41,203 bases of DNA from Acidobacteriota bacterium (GTDB taxonomy: Bacteria; Actinomycetota; Acidimicrobiia; Acidimicrobiales; RAAP-2): NCBI GenBank assembly GCA_019352095.1, contig JABBNY010000002.1, positions 4,893-46,095 of the forward strand. Direction: 5' to 3'. Of the stretch, positions 16,214 to 25,589 are shown piece after piece (within the stretch, counting starts at the first letter, position 1; each line of letters opens with the position of its first letter). The notes below the pieces were generated by a model. It was not told the DNA's origin and ran no database searches. It saw only the letters and a list, made by a program, of their open reading frames with translations. The position numbers and the translations under genes were made by a program.

Positions 16214-17695
16214 TCAATGACTCGCGAGCACGTCGGTCGAACTCGATGGCGCGGGCGCATCGGGTCGAGGCGACAACTCGCTGGGCGGTACGGTTCCGGG
16301 GTCGGTCCCTCCCGCGTCGAAGCGAAATGGCGGGTACTCGTCTCGTAGCAAGAGGGCGTACGCCAGAACGCGGTAGCACCAGCGGTCCATCCCCATCACG
16401 AAATCGAACAGCGGCTCTGGGTAGCGACCCGTGAAGAGCAGTATGAGGGCGGCAACACCGACCAAGAGTCCGATCACCCCGCCGCCGGTGGTCACCATCC
16501 AAGAATGTGAGAAGAGGTTTGAAAAGCCCACGCCACCACCCGCGAAGACGCCCACGATGATGTATTGGGGCAGCGCGAGGAGCCACCACTTGACGAGTAC
16601 GAGCCCGCGAGAGAGATGTGATGGATAGTCAACGTCGAACGCCGCCGGGTAGGTGTCGTCCGGCTCGAGGGAGAACGGTGGATAGCGGTCCGTTCCGAGC
16701 GCGCTGAATGCATAGAAAGTGACCCGCCACGTCCAGCGCATCACGCCGACACTGAAGTGAAAGATGGGCTCTGGGTAGCGGCCCGTGAAGAGGATCGCGA
16801 GACCCGCAATGAACGTGAGCGGTATCGTCGCCAACCACAGGAAAGCGAGGACCACCAGGTGGGGCACGATGAGTAGCCATTTGATGATCCACCGCCAACG
16901 ACTCAGCGAGGGGTCGAGGTGACCATCGAGACGCACCGGGTAGGCACCCGCCACGACGTCACCCGGCGCCGACCCACGTGAGGTCGCACCCGCCGTGACA
17001 GACTCACGTTGGATGCGGCGTTGGCGCGTACGTTCGAGCGCCAAGACCCCGACACTCAATAACAGTGCGCCGATGACCAGTAGCAACGCGCCACCAATCA
17101 GTAGTCCTAGGCCAACGGGCAAGACCAAGCCGGTATTGGTACCTACGGCGACGTGCGCCACGATGCGCGCACCGGCGTCGGCACGCATCACGACAATTGA
17201 CCAGTTGCCATCAACGGGCTTCCACGTGATGCGTTGGGTCCCGCCCCCTGAGGCCGACGCCGCCCAAAAACTCTGCGTGATGGGTAACGCGGGCGTCGCA
17301 CTTCCCGCAACGAAGTCATAGTGGGCACGAAAGGGGAGCGCGCTCACCGACGTGACCTGGTCGAATGCGACACCCGCGAGGTAATTGTCCACCTGGGCGG
17401 TGGGCGCGATACCTATGAAGGTTCCGCCGTTCGCCACCGATGCCTTGATCCGCACCGTGCCGAGCGGATCATAGGAAATCCAACTGTTCGGCCCCGGGTG
17501 CATCGCAAAGTGCACTGACGAGACCAGCGCTGAACCCGTGGATTGAAACTGTTCTGTAGAAGTGTTGAAGTAGCCAGTGGCGTCACGCTGGGTTGCGTTC
17601 GCCCACACGAGACCTCCCCCAGCGCCCGCAATACCGAGACCAACAAGAAGTGTCGCCGCACCAGCCGCTACAAGCAGAACCTTGCCAATGCGCAT
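16214..17695 (-). CDS. Membrane protein with tandem DUF4389 domains
   Basis: About 493 residues, all in the membrane or outside it. An N-terminal helix (RIGKVLLVAAGAATLLVG) is followed by an exported Ser/Thr/Gly-rich domain of about 150 residues and a hydrophobic hairpin (VLPVGLGLLIGGALLL). Two copies of the DUF4389 unit then follow. Each copy has a membrane hairpin, the signature LFTGRYPEP, an aromatic MRWTWRV or MDRWCYRV helix and a YPPF motif. The two copies share the order of these motifs, which indicates an internal duplication. ATG at 17695 is preceded by GGGGAGAAGG. The family has no known biochemical function. The tail is Pro/Ser/Asp-rich. Confidence 0.85.
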   Translation of the reverse strand: MRIGKVLLVAAGAATLLVGLGIAGAGGGLVWANATQRDATGYFNTSTEQFQSTGSALVSSVHFAMHPGPNSWISYDPLGTVRIKASVANGGTFIGIAPTAQVDNYLAGVAFDQVTSVSALPFRAHYDFVAGSATPALPITQSFWAASASGGGTQRITWKPVDGNWSIVVMRADAGARIVAHVAVGTNTGLVLPVGLGLLIGGALLLVIGALLLSVGVLALERTRQRRIQRESVTAGATSRGSAPGDVVAGAYPVRLDGHLDPSLSRWRWIIKWLLIVPHLVVLAFLWLATIPLTFIAGLAILFTGRYPEPIFHFSVGVMRWTWRVTFYAFSALGTDRYPPFSLEPDDTYPAAFDVDYPSHLSRGLVLVKWWLLALPQYIIVGVFAGGGVGFSNLFSHSWMVTTGGGVIGLLVGVAALILLFTGRYPEPLFDFVMGMDRWCYRVLAYALLLRDEYPPFRFDAGGTDPGTVPPSELSPRPDAPAPSSSTDVLASH

Positions 17696-17903
17696 GACCT
17701 TCTCCCCTTCACGCCCCGTCACCGGGGCGTCTCGTGGATCTCATGTCAGTCTCCAACGCCACCTCAGGCGCTACAAGGGCACTTAGTCCCAACACGGCGA
17801 AGTCTCTCTGGGACTCGAGCTGACCAAAATTCAGGAATGGAACAATTCCCCACGGTGAGCAACATCGACCATTGCGTGCACGCCACGACGAGCCCACGCA
17901 AAT

Positions 17904-18350
17904 TCAGGGCGTCGGAAGAATCGCGAGTGCCGCCGCCAGTGCAACGATGAGCACCGACAAAGCCACAGTGAGCAGGGCCAACGTCCGCACACCACGTCGT
18001 GACAGGCGCTTCGCCGCCCCGCCGTGAGCCCCGGCCAGACCCAAAACGACCACCACGACGAAGACCTTCACCTCCAGAACGTGATCGAACGCACCAGTGA
18101 GATCGTGCAGACGCACGCCGTCGTGCCACGCGAGCAGCGGCCCCGTCACCAAGAGCGCCGGGAACAGACCAAAGTTGGAGATCGTGGCGAACCGGCGACC
18201 CGACATCCGCGCCATCTTTCCAATCACCTCCGGGGGCGCCGTGCGGCGAAGTAGTGGCATGACCACAAAGACCAGCATCAACTGTCCCCCGACCCAAAAG
18301 GTCGCGGCGCTCACGTGCACGAACAGCACTACGGTCCACACCAGAGACAT
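17904..18350 (-). CDS. CopD-like four-helix membrane protein
   Basis: A 148-residue integral membrane protein with four hydrophobic helices. The first helix carries VHVSAATFWVGGQ, the His-plus-WVGG pattern of CopD/DUF2269-like proteins. A second conserved-looking His follows in helix 3 (DHVLEVKVFVVVV) and GAHGGAAKRL sits before helix 4. CopD relatives handle copper or haem-linked electron transfer, but this protein is single-domain and has no copper gene beside it, so the function is unproven. It is transcribed leftward ahead of the DUF4389 gene with about 200 bases between. Confidence 0.7.
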   Translation of the reverse strand: MSLVWTVVLFVHVSAATFWVGGQLMLVFVVMPLLRRTAPPEVIGKMARMSGRRFATISNFGLFPALLVTGPLLAWHDGVRLHDLTGAFDHVLEVKVFVVVVVLGLAGAHGGAAKRLSRRGVRTLALLTVALSVLIVALAAALAILPTP

Positions 18351-18431
18351 GACTGACTTCCTTAACCGCGCAGAACATTCGCTAAACCGCGACGCTCTAT
18401 TACTACTCGACCACTGTGAACCCGCCAGACT

Positions 18432-18654
18432 TCAGGCCCACTTTTGAACGAAGTCCGACGTGAATTCATCAACGTGCTCGGCTTCAAACTGGTACCAACG
18501 AGTCGTGGGGTCATGATCGAGCACCAACAGGAACGTACGCCCCGTTCAAGTTCACATGCGTCTCGAAGTGCTCCTCGTGACGCCGTACGGGGCATCGCAC
18601 GCACGAGGCGCACCATATGATCGACCCGCAGTGCTCGAATGGCGAACGCGTCAC
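18432..18654 (-). pseudogene. Possible small Cys-rich protein gene, frameshifted
   Basis: From GTG at 18654 one frame reads MTRSPFEHCGSIIWCASC, then VRCPVRRHEEHFETHVNLNG, before running into a stop. If one base near 18531 is skipped, the next frame continues LLVLDHDPTTRWYQFEAEHV and FTSDFVQKWA to a TGA at 18432-18434. The joined product would be 73 residues, with four Cys (HC, WCASC, RCP) that could form a zinc knuckle. I do not recognise it. The even codon quality on both sides of the break is the only support. It fills most of an otherwise empty 320-base gap. Confidence 0.35.
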
Positions 18655-18670
18655 CTCGCGCCGGCGGGTA

Positions 18671-19927
18671 CTAGACAATCAGTGACAGCGGATGTTCCAA
18701 GAGACCAGTGAGCGTCTGAAGGAACTGGGCCGCCAGCGCACCATCGATGATGCGATGGTCCGCTGAGAGCGTGTAACGCATGCGGTGGCGAAGAACGATT
18801 TCGTCACCGACGCCAACGGGTTCGCGTCGCGTCGTTCCCACGGCGAGAATCGCCCCCTCGGGGGGATTGATGATCGCCGTGAACTCCTCGACGCCGAACA
18901 TGCCCAGATTGCTGATCGTGAAGGTCCCGCCCGACATCTGGTCGAGCGACACACCCTTGCTGCCGGCAAGGGTCACGAGCTGACGTGCTTCAGTCCCCAG
19001 TTCGCTCACTGTCTTCTTGTCGGCGTCGGTGATCACCGGTACCACGAGACCGTTGGTCGACGCCACGGCAATACCTACGTTGATCCGTTCATGGACGAGC
19101 ATCGTGCTGCTCGCGTCGTTTACGTACGACGCATTGACCAGTGGGTGCTCACGAAGCGCCAAGGCGCACGCGCGGATCAACATGTCGTTGACGCTGACCT
19201 TCGCTCGTCCCGTCGCCACGAGCTGATCGTTAAGGTTGGAACGAAGTTGCACGAGGTCTTCCACGTCTGCGACCGCGGTCACGTAGAAGTGTGGAACCGT
19301 CCGAGCGCTCTCACCGAGACGACGCGCGATGACCCTACGAACATTGGTGAAGGGGATTTCCTGGGAACCTCGCTTGGCGTCAAGGAGCGGACCGCTCGCG
19401 AGTGGCATCGTCGGTCCTTTTGAACCCTCGACCTCAGCCGCCGCGAGCAGGTCGTCGAGGTCGGCGCGGATGATCCGGCCACCGGGGCCGCTGCCGCGAA
19501 CCTGGCGCAGATCGAGGTGATGCTCTCGTGCGAGCTTTCGAACGAGTGGCGAGGCGATGCGATGCTGGGCGTCCTCTTCTGTCTCCACCGGCAACGGACT
19601 TGCCATGGTGACGACCTCACTGCGCTCGAGCGGAGCGGAGGTCGCGGGCGATCCCTGAGAGGTGGCTGGCGCCGCCGGCGCGGGGGTGGCCTGTCCATTG
19701 TCCAAACGAGCAATGGGGGTTCCGATTGTGGCGACGCCACCTTCAGCGACGAGGATCTCGACGATGGTACCCGCCTCGTAGGCCTCGTACTCCATCATTG
19801 CCTTGTCGGTCTCGATGTCGACGAGGATCTCTCCGACGACAACCGGGTCACCAGCTTTCTTGTGCCACGCGACGATCGTCCCCTCCTCCATCGTGTCCGA
19901 AAGTCGGGGCATGGTGATATCAATCAT
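18671..19927 (-). CDS. 2-oxoacid dehydrogenase E2 (dihydrolipoamide acetyltransferase)
   Basis: Core acyltransferase of a pyruvate (or branched-chain 2-oxoacid) dehydrogenase complex, 418 residues. There is one lipoyl domain (1-78) with lipoyl Lys42 in ETDKAMMEYEA, and a Pro/Ala linker. The E3-binding domain lies at about 123-162 (SPLVRKLAREHHLDLRQVRG). The catalytic domain ends with SADHRIIDGA, His391 and Asp395 being the active site. It overlaps the E1beta gene by 8 bases. No E3 (dihydrolipoamide dehydrogenase) is present in the window, so E3 is shared from elsewhere. Bacterial E2 with a single lipoyl domain and separate E1alpha/beta fits the Gram-positive-type complex, unlike the fused AceE seen in many other actinobacteria. 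Confidence 0.93.
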   Translation of the reverse strand: MIDITMPRLSDTMEEGTIVAWHKKAGDPVVVGEILVDIETDKAMMEYEAYEAGTIVEILVAEGGVATIGTPIARLDNGQATPAPAAPATSQGSPATSAPLERSEVVTMASPLPVETEEDAQHRIASPLVRKLAREHHLDLRQVRGSGPGGRIIRADLDDLLAAAEVEGSKGPTMPLASGPLLDAKRGSQEIPFTNVRRVIARRLGESARTVPHFYVTAVADVEDLVQLRSNLNDQLVATGRAKVSVNDMLIRACALALREHPLVNASYVNDASSTMLVHERINVGIAVASTNGLVVPVITDADKKTVSELGTEARQLVTLAGSKGVSLDQMSGGTFTISNLGMFGVEEFTAIINPPEGAILAVGTTRREPVGVGDEIVLRHRMRYTLSADHRIIDGALAAQFLQTLTGLLEHPLSLIV

Positions 19928-20936
19928 GTGGACCTGTCTTTATTCGGCGGTGACCAATGGCGTCGAGCGTCTGGTAGATGGCCTGGATGACGTCGTTCTC
20001 CGACGGCAGCGCAGCGCTCTCCAGACTCTTCGAATACGGCATCGGCACCTCGGCCATGGCCACTCTTCGCACCGGAGCGTCGAGGTAGTCAAATGCCCCG
20101 TCAGAAATCGACGCCGCAACTTCGGCACCGATGCCGTAGGTGAGCCAGTCGTCCTCCAAGATGACCGCGGCGTGGGTCTTCTTCACCGACTCGACGATCG
20201 TCTCGCGGTCCAATGGTCGAAGACTGCGCAGGTCGATGACTTCGATGTCGAGACCCTCGTGGTCCGCCAATTGGTCGGCGATCTTCTTCGCGACGTGCGC
20301 CATGCGCGAGTAGCCAATCAGGGTCAGATGGTGGCCCTCTCGTGTGACGGCGGCCTGGCCAATGACACCAGGGGTGTCGTGATTGGGCACTTCACCTTTG
20401 GTGTTGTACAGGGCCAGGTTCTCAAGAAAAATAACCGGGTCGTCATCACGGATGGCCGCGATCAATAGAGCCTTTGCGTCAGCCGGGGTACTCGGAGCTA
20501 CAACCTTGAGTCCCGGGACAAAGGCGTAGTAGAGCTCGATGTTCTGTGAGTGTGTCGCACCCAGTTGCTGACCGCCACCACCGGGCGTACGTATCACCAT
20601 CGGCACTTTGGCCTGGCCACCGAACATCCCGTAGATCTTGGCCGCATGGTTCACGATCTGGTCGATCGCGAGTAACGAGAAGTTGATCGTCATGATCTCA
20701 ACGACTGGGCGTAGCCCCAACATCGCCGCGCCGATCGCGGCGCCGGTGAAGCCCTCCTCCGCGATTGGCGTGTCACGTACGCGCTTCTCGCCGAACTCTT
20801 CGAGCAGACCGGCCGTGATCTTGTAGGAGCCTTCGAAGACGCCGATCTCTTCGCCGATGAGAAACACGTTCTCGTCGCGCAGCATCTCAGAGCGCAACGT
20901 GTCGTGCAGGGCCTGGCGGTAGGACATCAAAGTCAT
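19920..20936 (-). CDS. pdhB: 2-oxoacid (pyruvate) dehydrogenase E1 beta subunit
   Basis: Half of the thiamine-diphosphate-dependent decarboxylase, 338 residues. Family landmarks are YRQALHDTLRSEMLRDENVF at the start, DTPIAEEGFTGAAIGAAM (the catalytic-Glu region), the potassium/cofactor region PGGGGQQLGATHSQNIE and the transketolase C-terminal domain with VIDLRSLRPLDRETI. It overlaps E1alpha by 4 bases (ATGA) and E2 by 8, so the three genes are a translationally coupled unit. Pyruvate is the likely substrate by resemblance, but acetoin or branched-chain acids cannot be excluded. Confidence 0.93.
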   Translation of the reverse strand: MTLMSYRQALHDTLRSEMLRDENVFLIGEEIGVFEGSYKITAGLLEEFGEKRVRDTPIAEEGFTGAAIGAAMLGLRPVVEIMTINFSLLAIDQIVNHAAKIYGMFGGQAKVPMVIRTPGGGGQQLGATHSQNIELYYAFVPGLKVVAPSTPADAKALLIAAIRDDDPVIFLENLALYNTKGEVPNHDTPGVIGQAAVTREGHHLTLIGYSRMAHVAKKIADQLADHEGLDIEVIDLRSLRPLDRETIVESVKKTHAAVILEDDWLTYGIGAEVAASISDGAFDYLDAPVRRVAMAEVPMPYSKSLESAALPSENDVIQAIYQTLDAIGHRRIKTGPHD

Positions 20937-22039
20937 TGGTCTGCTCCACTGGTGAGGGTAGTGACGAAGAGGGGCTGGCCCGGCAAACGTCGCGAATCGT
21001 TGGGTACTTCTGAGGCGTAGTTGTAGTCGAAAAGCGTCTGCTCGTCAGGGAACGCGCTGGCTTCGGCGAACGTGCTGATCTCTTCGACGTTGGCGAGTAC
21101 CTCGTGGTCCAGTGTTAGTAGCGACTCTTCATCGGTAATGCCCTGGGCGATAAGGCGAGCCGCCAACGTGTGCACCGGGTCATGTTCCTTCAGACTCGCG
21201 ACCTCATCGGCGGAGCGGTACTTGGCCGGGTCGACGACCGAGTGGCCACGCAGTCGTTCACACACCACTTCGAGTAGATAGGGACGTCCACCTCGGGCCA
21301 CTTCAACGGCGTGCTTACCCGCCAGGGCGACGGCGACCGGGTCAAGCCCGTCGACGCGCGCCGATTCAATTTGGTAGGCGGCCCCTCGCTTATAGAGTTC
21401 GGGTTCAGCCGAGGACTTCTCGACGCTGGTACCCATGCCCAAACGGTTGTTGATGATCACGTAGACAATCGGCAGTCGCCAGAGGGACGCTATGTTGAGC
21501 GATTCGTGGAAGGCCCCGATGTTGGTGGTGCCGTCACCCATCGTGCACATGACGACCTCTTCGCCGGATCGATAGTCGATCGCGAGCGCCGCACCCGTGG
21601 CGAGCGGGATCTGCCCACCGACGATGCCGTAACCTCCGAGCATGCGGTGCGCGGTGTCGAACATGTGCATAGAACCGCCCCAACCCTTGGACACGCCGTC
21701 GACGCGACCGTAGAGTTCGGCCATAATGCGCCTGGGATCGATGCCACGCGCAATGGCGTAGCCGTGCTCGCGGTAGTTGGTGAAGAGGTAGTCGGTTGGC
21801 TGCAGGGCTGACATGAGACCGACGACGGTCGCTTCCTCACCCAGATTCAAGTGGCAGTAGCCTCCGATCAGGGCTTGGGTATAGCCGCGCGCGGCTCGCT
21901 CTTCGAAACGACGAATGAACAACATCTCGCGGTAGAAATCAAGCAAGCCCTGGGCATCCGGCTCAACCTGGACCGGCGCGGTCTTGGCTCGAGGCGTGCG
22001 CGCCGGGGGCTTTCGGGGGGTCCGCTTCCGGTCGGTCAT
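20933..22039 (-). CDS. pdhA: 2-oxoacid (pyruvate) dehydrogenase E1 alpha subunit
   Basis: The subunit that carries the thiamine diphosphate pyrophosphate site, 368 residues. The TPP motif runs from GDG at 168-170 to NN at 197-198. GGSMHMFDTAHRMLGGYGIV precedes it, and the mobile loop GHSVVDPAKYRS is typical of PDH E1alpha. The first 25 residues are Lys/Arg/Pro-rich (RKRTPRKPPARTPRAK), a likely flexible arm binding the complex core. It is the first gene of the operon; AAGG lies about 8 bases before the ATG. Confidence 0.93.
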   Translation of the reverse strand: MTDRKRTPRKPPARTPRAKTAPVQVEPDAQGLLDFYREMLFIRRFEERAARGYTQALIGGYCHLNLGEEATVVGLMSALQPTDYLFTNYREHGYAIARGIDPRRIMAELYGRVDGVSKGWGGSMHMFDTAHRMLGGYGIVGGQIPLATGAALAIDYRSGEEVVMCTMGDGTTNIGAFHESLNIASLWRLPIVYVIINNRLGMGTSVEKSSAEPELYKRGAAYQIESARVDGLDPVAVALAGKHAVEVARGGRPYLLEVVCERLRGHSVVDPAKYRSADEVASLKEHDPVHTLAARLIAQGITDEESLLTLDHEVLANVEEISTFAEASAFPDEQTLFDYNYASEVPNDSRRLPGQPLFVTTLTSGADQ

Positions 22040-22422
22040 GGAGAATTACCTTTCAGTTGCTTTCACAGGTCGAACGTGCCACGTCCCAGTGGTTGTGTCA
22101 TGTGCAGCAATTGACAGCCTATTTCATCAGCGCAATACTAAATCGTGCGGGCGATATGGGTTCCGAACGAAGCGATACAGGAGAACGTTCCACGCAAGAT
22201 ACTCGCGAGTACGCCTACGCAGTGCCGTGATTTGGGGAACACGAATGACCACTCAGGTCGCATCATTGTGCCTCGGTAGTCAGTTGGTCCGTCGTGTCAC
22301 CGTCTCGCTGCACTTCGTACGTGGTCGCATCATGGATATAGATGTCGAGTGAAAGGTAGAAGCGTGTCACTTCGCACAACGTGGCCCCAGGCCACACGCG
22401 GCCGAAGTGCGCGCGCACAGCA
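22040..22422. other. Divergent intergenic region of the pdh operon and the acyl-CoA synthetase
   Basis: It must hold promoters for both directions. TTGACA at 22111-22116 followed by TACTAA at 22136-22141 (19-base spacing) is the only promoter-like pair I see, pointing right, and it is weak and far from the synthetase start. No open frame looks coding. Confidence 0.4.
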
Positions 22423-24123
22423 ATGACAACCCCCACTGAGACATTCCGTATCGCGCGCGATTTCCTGCTCGCGAATCGTACGGACTACAACACGGCCTAC
22501 GAGCAGTTCCAATGGCCCACCTTCGAGAACTTCAACTTCGCACTCGATTGGTTCGACGCCGTACTCGCGGTCGAACAAGCCGACCAGCCCGGACTACGGA
22601 TCATCGAGGATGATGGCACCGACCGGTCCTATACGTTCGCCGAGCTCTCGCGACGCTCGAATCAGGTGGCGAATTGGCTTCGCCAAGAAGGTGTGGTTCG
22701 TGGCACCCGCGTCTTGGTGGTCCTCGGCAACCAGGTGGAACTTTGGGAGACGACGCTCGCACTGATGAAACTTGGTGCGGTGTTGATTCCCGCAACGACC
22801 CTGTTGACCCCAACTGACATGGCGGACCGGGTGTCGAGAGCGAACGCCGGCGCCGTCATCATCCGACCCGAGCTCACCGAGCGCTTCGACGACGTGCCTG
22901 GTTCATATTTGCGCGTCGTAACTGGTCCCGCACAACCTGGTTGGCTCAGTTACAACGAAAGCCATTCGAGCAATGAGCATTTCGTGCCTGACGGACCCAC
23001 CAAGGCGGACGACCCCCTCCTCATCTACTTCACCTCGGGCACGACCGCACTGCCCAAACTGGTCGAACACACCCATACGAGCTATCCCGTCGGCCACCTC
23101 AGCACGATGTACTGGATTGGAATTCGTCCCGGTGACGTGCACCTCAACGTCTCGAGTCCCGGATGGGCGAAGCACGCCTGGTCGTGCGTGTTCGCACCTT
23201 GGATCGCTGGTGCGACGACGTGCCTCTTCAACTACGAACGCTTCGACGCACGTGCAATGTTAGACGTGCTTCGCGATGCACGGGTGACGACATTCTGTGC
23301 GCCGCCGACGGTGTGGCGCATGTTGATCCAACAAGACATGTCGGCTTGGTCAACATCACTTCGCGAACTCGTCGGTGCTGGCGAGCCGCTCAACGCCGAG
23401 GTCATCGACCGGGTGCACGATGCGTGGGGCCTCACCATCCGTGACGGCTTCGGTCAAACCGAGACAACGGTGCAGATCGGCAATTCACCGGGTCAGGAAG
23501 TCATTGCGGGGTCCATGGGGCGCCCGATCCCCGGGTACCGTATCGACCTCGTCGATCCGGGCAGCGACGAGACCGCCGAAGAAGGCGAAATCTGCGTTCG
23601 CTGCGAGCCAACGAAGCCGGTAGGTGTGATGGCGGGCTACCGCACCGCGCACGGACCTGACGCCGAACGCAACGAGGCGGCTTTCGCCGGCGGTCGATAC
23701 CACACGGGCGACCTGGCCCGCCGCGACGAACGTGGTTACATCACCTACGTCGGACGCACCGATGACGTCTTCAAATCAAGCGACTATCGCATCAGTCCCT
23801 TCGAGCTCGAGAGCGTGCTGATCGAACACCCTGCGGTCGCCGAAGCCGCCGTCGTGCCGGCGCCCGATGAGTTACGCCTCGCCGTACCCAAGGCCTACAT
23901 AGCTCTCGTCGCCGGACAGACGCCGTCCAGAGAGCTCGCGGACGACATCTTGCGTCATTGTCGCGAACGACTCGCTGGCTACAAGCGGGTTCGTCGTCTG
24001 GAATTCGCGGAGTTGCCAAAGACCATCAGCGGCAAGATCCGTCGAGTCCAACTTCGTGCGCTCGAGAACGACCACGTCGGATCACGTACTGCCGATGAAT
24101 ACCGTGAAGAGGATTTCGAGTGA
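22423..24123 (+). CDS. AMP-forming acyl-CoA synthetase
   Basis: ATP-dependent activation of a carboxylic acid to its CoA thioester, 566 residues from ATG 22423 (GTG at 22381 would add 14 residues of poor character). Adenylation motifs are present in order: the P-loop YFTSGTTALPKLVEHTH, the SSPGWAKHAW helix, GAGEPLN, DGFGQTETT (motif A5), YHTGDLARRDERGYITYVGR and the catalytic-Lys region PKTISGKIRR near the C-terminus. Layout and length fit the medium-chain/acetyl-CoA synthetase (AcsM-like) branch. The C-terminal about 145 bases are also read on the other strand as the tail of the APC permease. Confidence 0.92.
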   Translation: MTTPTETFRIARDFLLANRTDYNTAYEQFQWPTFENFNFALDWFDAVLAVEQADQPGLRIIEDDGTDRSYTFAELSRRSNQVANWLRQEGVVRGTRVLVVLGNQVELWETTLALMKLGAVLIPATTLLTPTDMADRVSRANAGAVIIRPELTERFDDVPGSYLRVVTGPAQPGWLSYNESHSSNEHFVPDGPTKADDPLLIYFTSGTTALPKLVEHTHTSYPVGHLSTMYWIGIRPGDVHLNVSSPGWAKHAWSCVFAPWIAGATTCLFNYERFDARAMLDVLRDARVTTFCAPPTVWRMLIQQDMSAWSTSLRELVGAGEPLNAEVIDRVHDAWGLTIRDGFGQTETTVQIGNSPGQEVIAGSMGRPIPGYRIDLVDPGSDETAEEGEICVRCEPTKPVGVMAGYRTAHGPDAERNEAAFAGGRYHTGDLARRDERGYITYVGRTDDVFKSSDYRISPFELESVLIEHPAVAEAAVVPAPDELRLAVPKAYIALVAGQTPSRELADDILRHCRERLAGYKRVRRLEFAELPKTISGKIRRVQLRALENDHVGSRTADEYREEDFE

Positions 24124-25589
24124 AACTCACGTCGTCCAGTGCCGGGGTCGCGCTTCACTAACACCCTCGCGTAGATGTACGCAAGGATCACAACAACGGC
24201 CGCCATGTAGGGGTACCAACTGAACGGCGCCGGCTGACCGGGCTTGATCAAGTAGTAGATCGGCACCAGAATCCATAGGATGCCGAGCACCGGTAGGACC
24301 GCGTGGCGGAACGGGTTGTACATGTCCGCGTGGTACTTCTTGTAATAGAAGGGCAACGCCAGGTTGCTCAGTCCGTAGACGAGCAAGAGCAGGATCGTAC
24401 CGAAGGTCGAGGATTCGACGAACATCGTCAAGGCGCTCATGGAGCCTGACGTCGCGTGACCACCAATGATGTGACCGAGTCCCCAGATACCGATGATGGC
24501 GAGGCCGAGTCCCAAGAAGGTGAACAATGCGTTCATCGGCGTGCGGCGCGTCGAGTGGACCTTGCCGATCACCGAGGGAAGAAGTCCTTCGCGGCCTGCG
24601 TTGAAGATCAGTCGTGCCTGGGAGTTCGTTCCTGCGATCAGTGCGCCGAGCGTCGAGGTCATGCCCGCGAGGAACGCGAAGAAGAGCGCGACCGCGAAAA
24701 CTTCCTTCGCGACTGACAGGAACGGTATCGCGGCACTGCTGAGCGCGGCGTTGTCGCCCTTGAAGCCAACGACCGTGGAGTACGCGAAGAAGGTGTAGGC
24801 GACCAACATGATGATGATCGACGTGAACACCGCCTTGGGTACGTTCTTGCGGGGATTGTCAGTCTCTTCCGCGAGCGCCGCCGAATTCTCCCATCCAATG
24901 AAGAGGTAGATCGCGAGTGGGAAACCCGCAGCGAGACCCTTGAAGCCACCCGTGATGTTCTTCGGCTCAAAGGGCTGGAAGTTGATGTGGCTGTGGAACT
25001 TGATCAACGCGAGAACGCTGACGAGGACCATGATCACCATCTCGAACGCGAAGAAGAAGCCCGCGAGCTTCGTCGAGATCGAGATCCCTCGAATCATCAT
25101 GAATGCGGCGAACGCCAAGAAGATCAGTACCCAGATGATCCACGGCACACTCTGTAAGCCCGCAACGTTGTAGTTCTGCAGGATCATCTGAAAGAAACCG
25201 CCGACGATCGAAATCACCGACGCCATCGCCGCGATGTATCCGGCGCCCGTCAGGATCGCGGTGATGACCGCCGCTTTTCCTCCGAAGGTTTTGCCGATGA
25301 ATGAGATGAAGCCTCCCGTTGACGGCAACACCTTGGTGAATTCTGACAGCGTGTTACCGAGGAACAAGATCGCAATGCCCGCTGCGATAATGGTGAGCGG
25401 TGACGCGAGGCCCGCGGTAAACGCGAGGTAACCGAAACCGAAGTAAAAGCTCATCGCCGGACCGATGTTGGCCATCGTCGCCGCTGAAATATCCAACAAT
25501 CCGAGTACGCCTTGGCGTAGCCGCTGATGCTCGCCTGGCACTACCTCCAACTTCGCACCGAGTGATTCTGGTGTGAATCCATCGCTCAT
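23979..25589 (-). CDS. APC-family amino acid permease with an antisense-derived tail
   Basis: A 12-helix amino acid transporter, 536 residues as read. Seen are TMANIGPAMSFYFGFGYLAF (helix 1), LPSTGGFISFIGKTFGG, and GWENSAALAEETDNPRKNVP (helix 6 region). Other helices follow in usual APC order to AYIYARVLVKRDPG near residue 487. The remaining about 48 residues are read from the strand opposite the acyl-CoA synthetase and are Ser/Arg-rich, unlike any permease tail. The natural end was probably near 24124. A lost stop or a nearby frameshift is likely; the TGA just inside the intergenic bases in another frame (ACGACGTGA) supports this. ATG at 25589 follows GGAGGGG. Confidence 0.85.
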   Translation of the reverse strand: MSDGFTPESLGAKLEVVPGEHQRLRQGVLGLLDISAATMANIGPAMSFYFGFGYLAFTAGLASPLTIIAAGIAILFLGNTLSEFTKVLPSTGGFISFIGKTFGGKAAVITAILTGAGYIAAMASVISIVGGFFQMILQNYNVAGLQSVPWIIWVLIFLAFAAFMMIRGISISTKLAGFFFAFEMVIMVLVSVLALIKFHSHINFQPFEPKNITGGFKGLAAGFPLAIYLFIGWENSAALAEETDNPRKNVPKAVFTSIIIMLVAYTFFAYSTVVGFKGDNAALSSAAIPFLSVAKEVFAVALFFAFLAGMTSTLGALIAGTNSQARLIFNAGREGLLPSVIGKVHSTRRTPMNALFTFLGLGLAIIGIWGLGHIIGGHATSGSMSALTMFVESSTFGTILLLLVYGLSNLALPFYYKKYHADMYNPFRHAVLPVLGILWILVPIYYLIKPGQPAPFSWYPYMAAVVVILAYIYARVLVKRDPGTGRREFHSKSSSRYSSAVRDPTWSFSSARSWTRRILPLMVFGNSANSRRRTRL

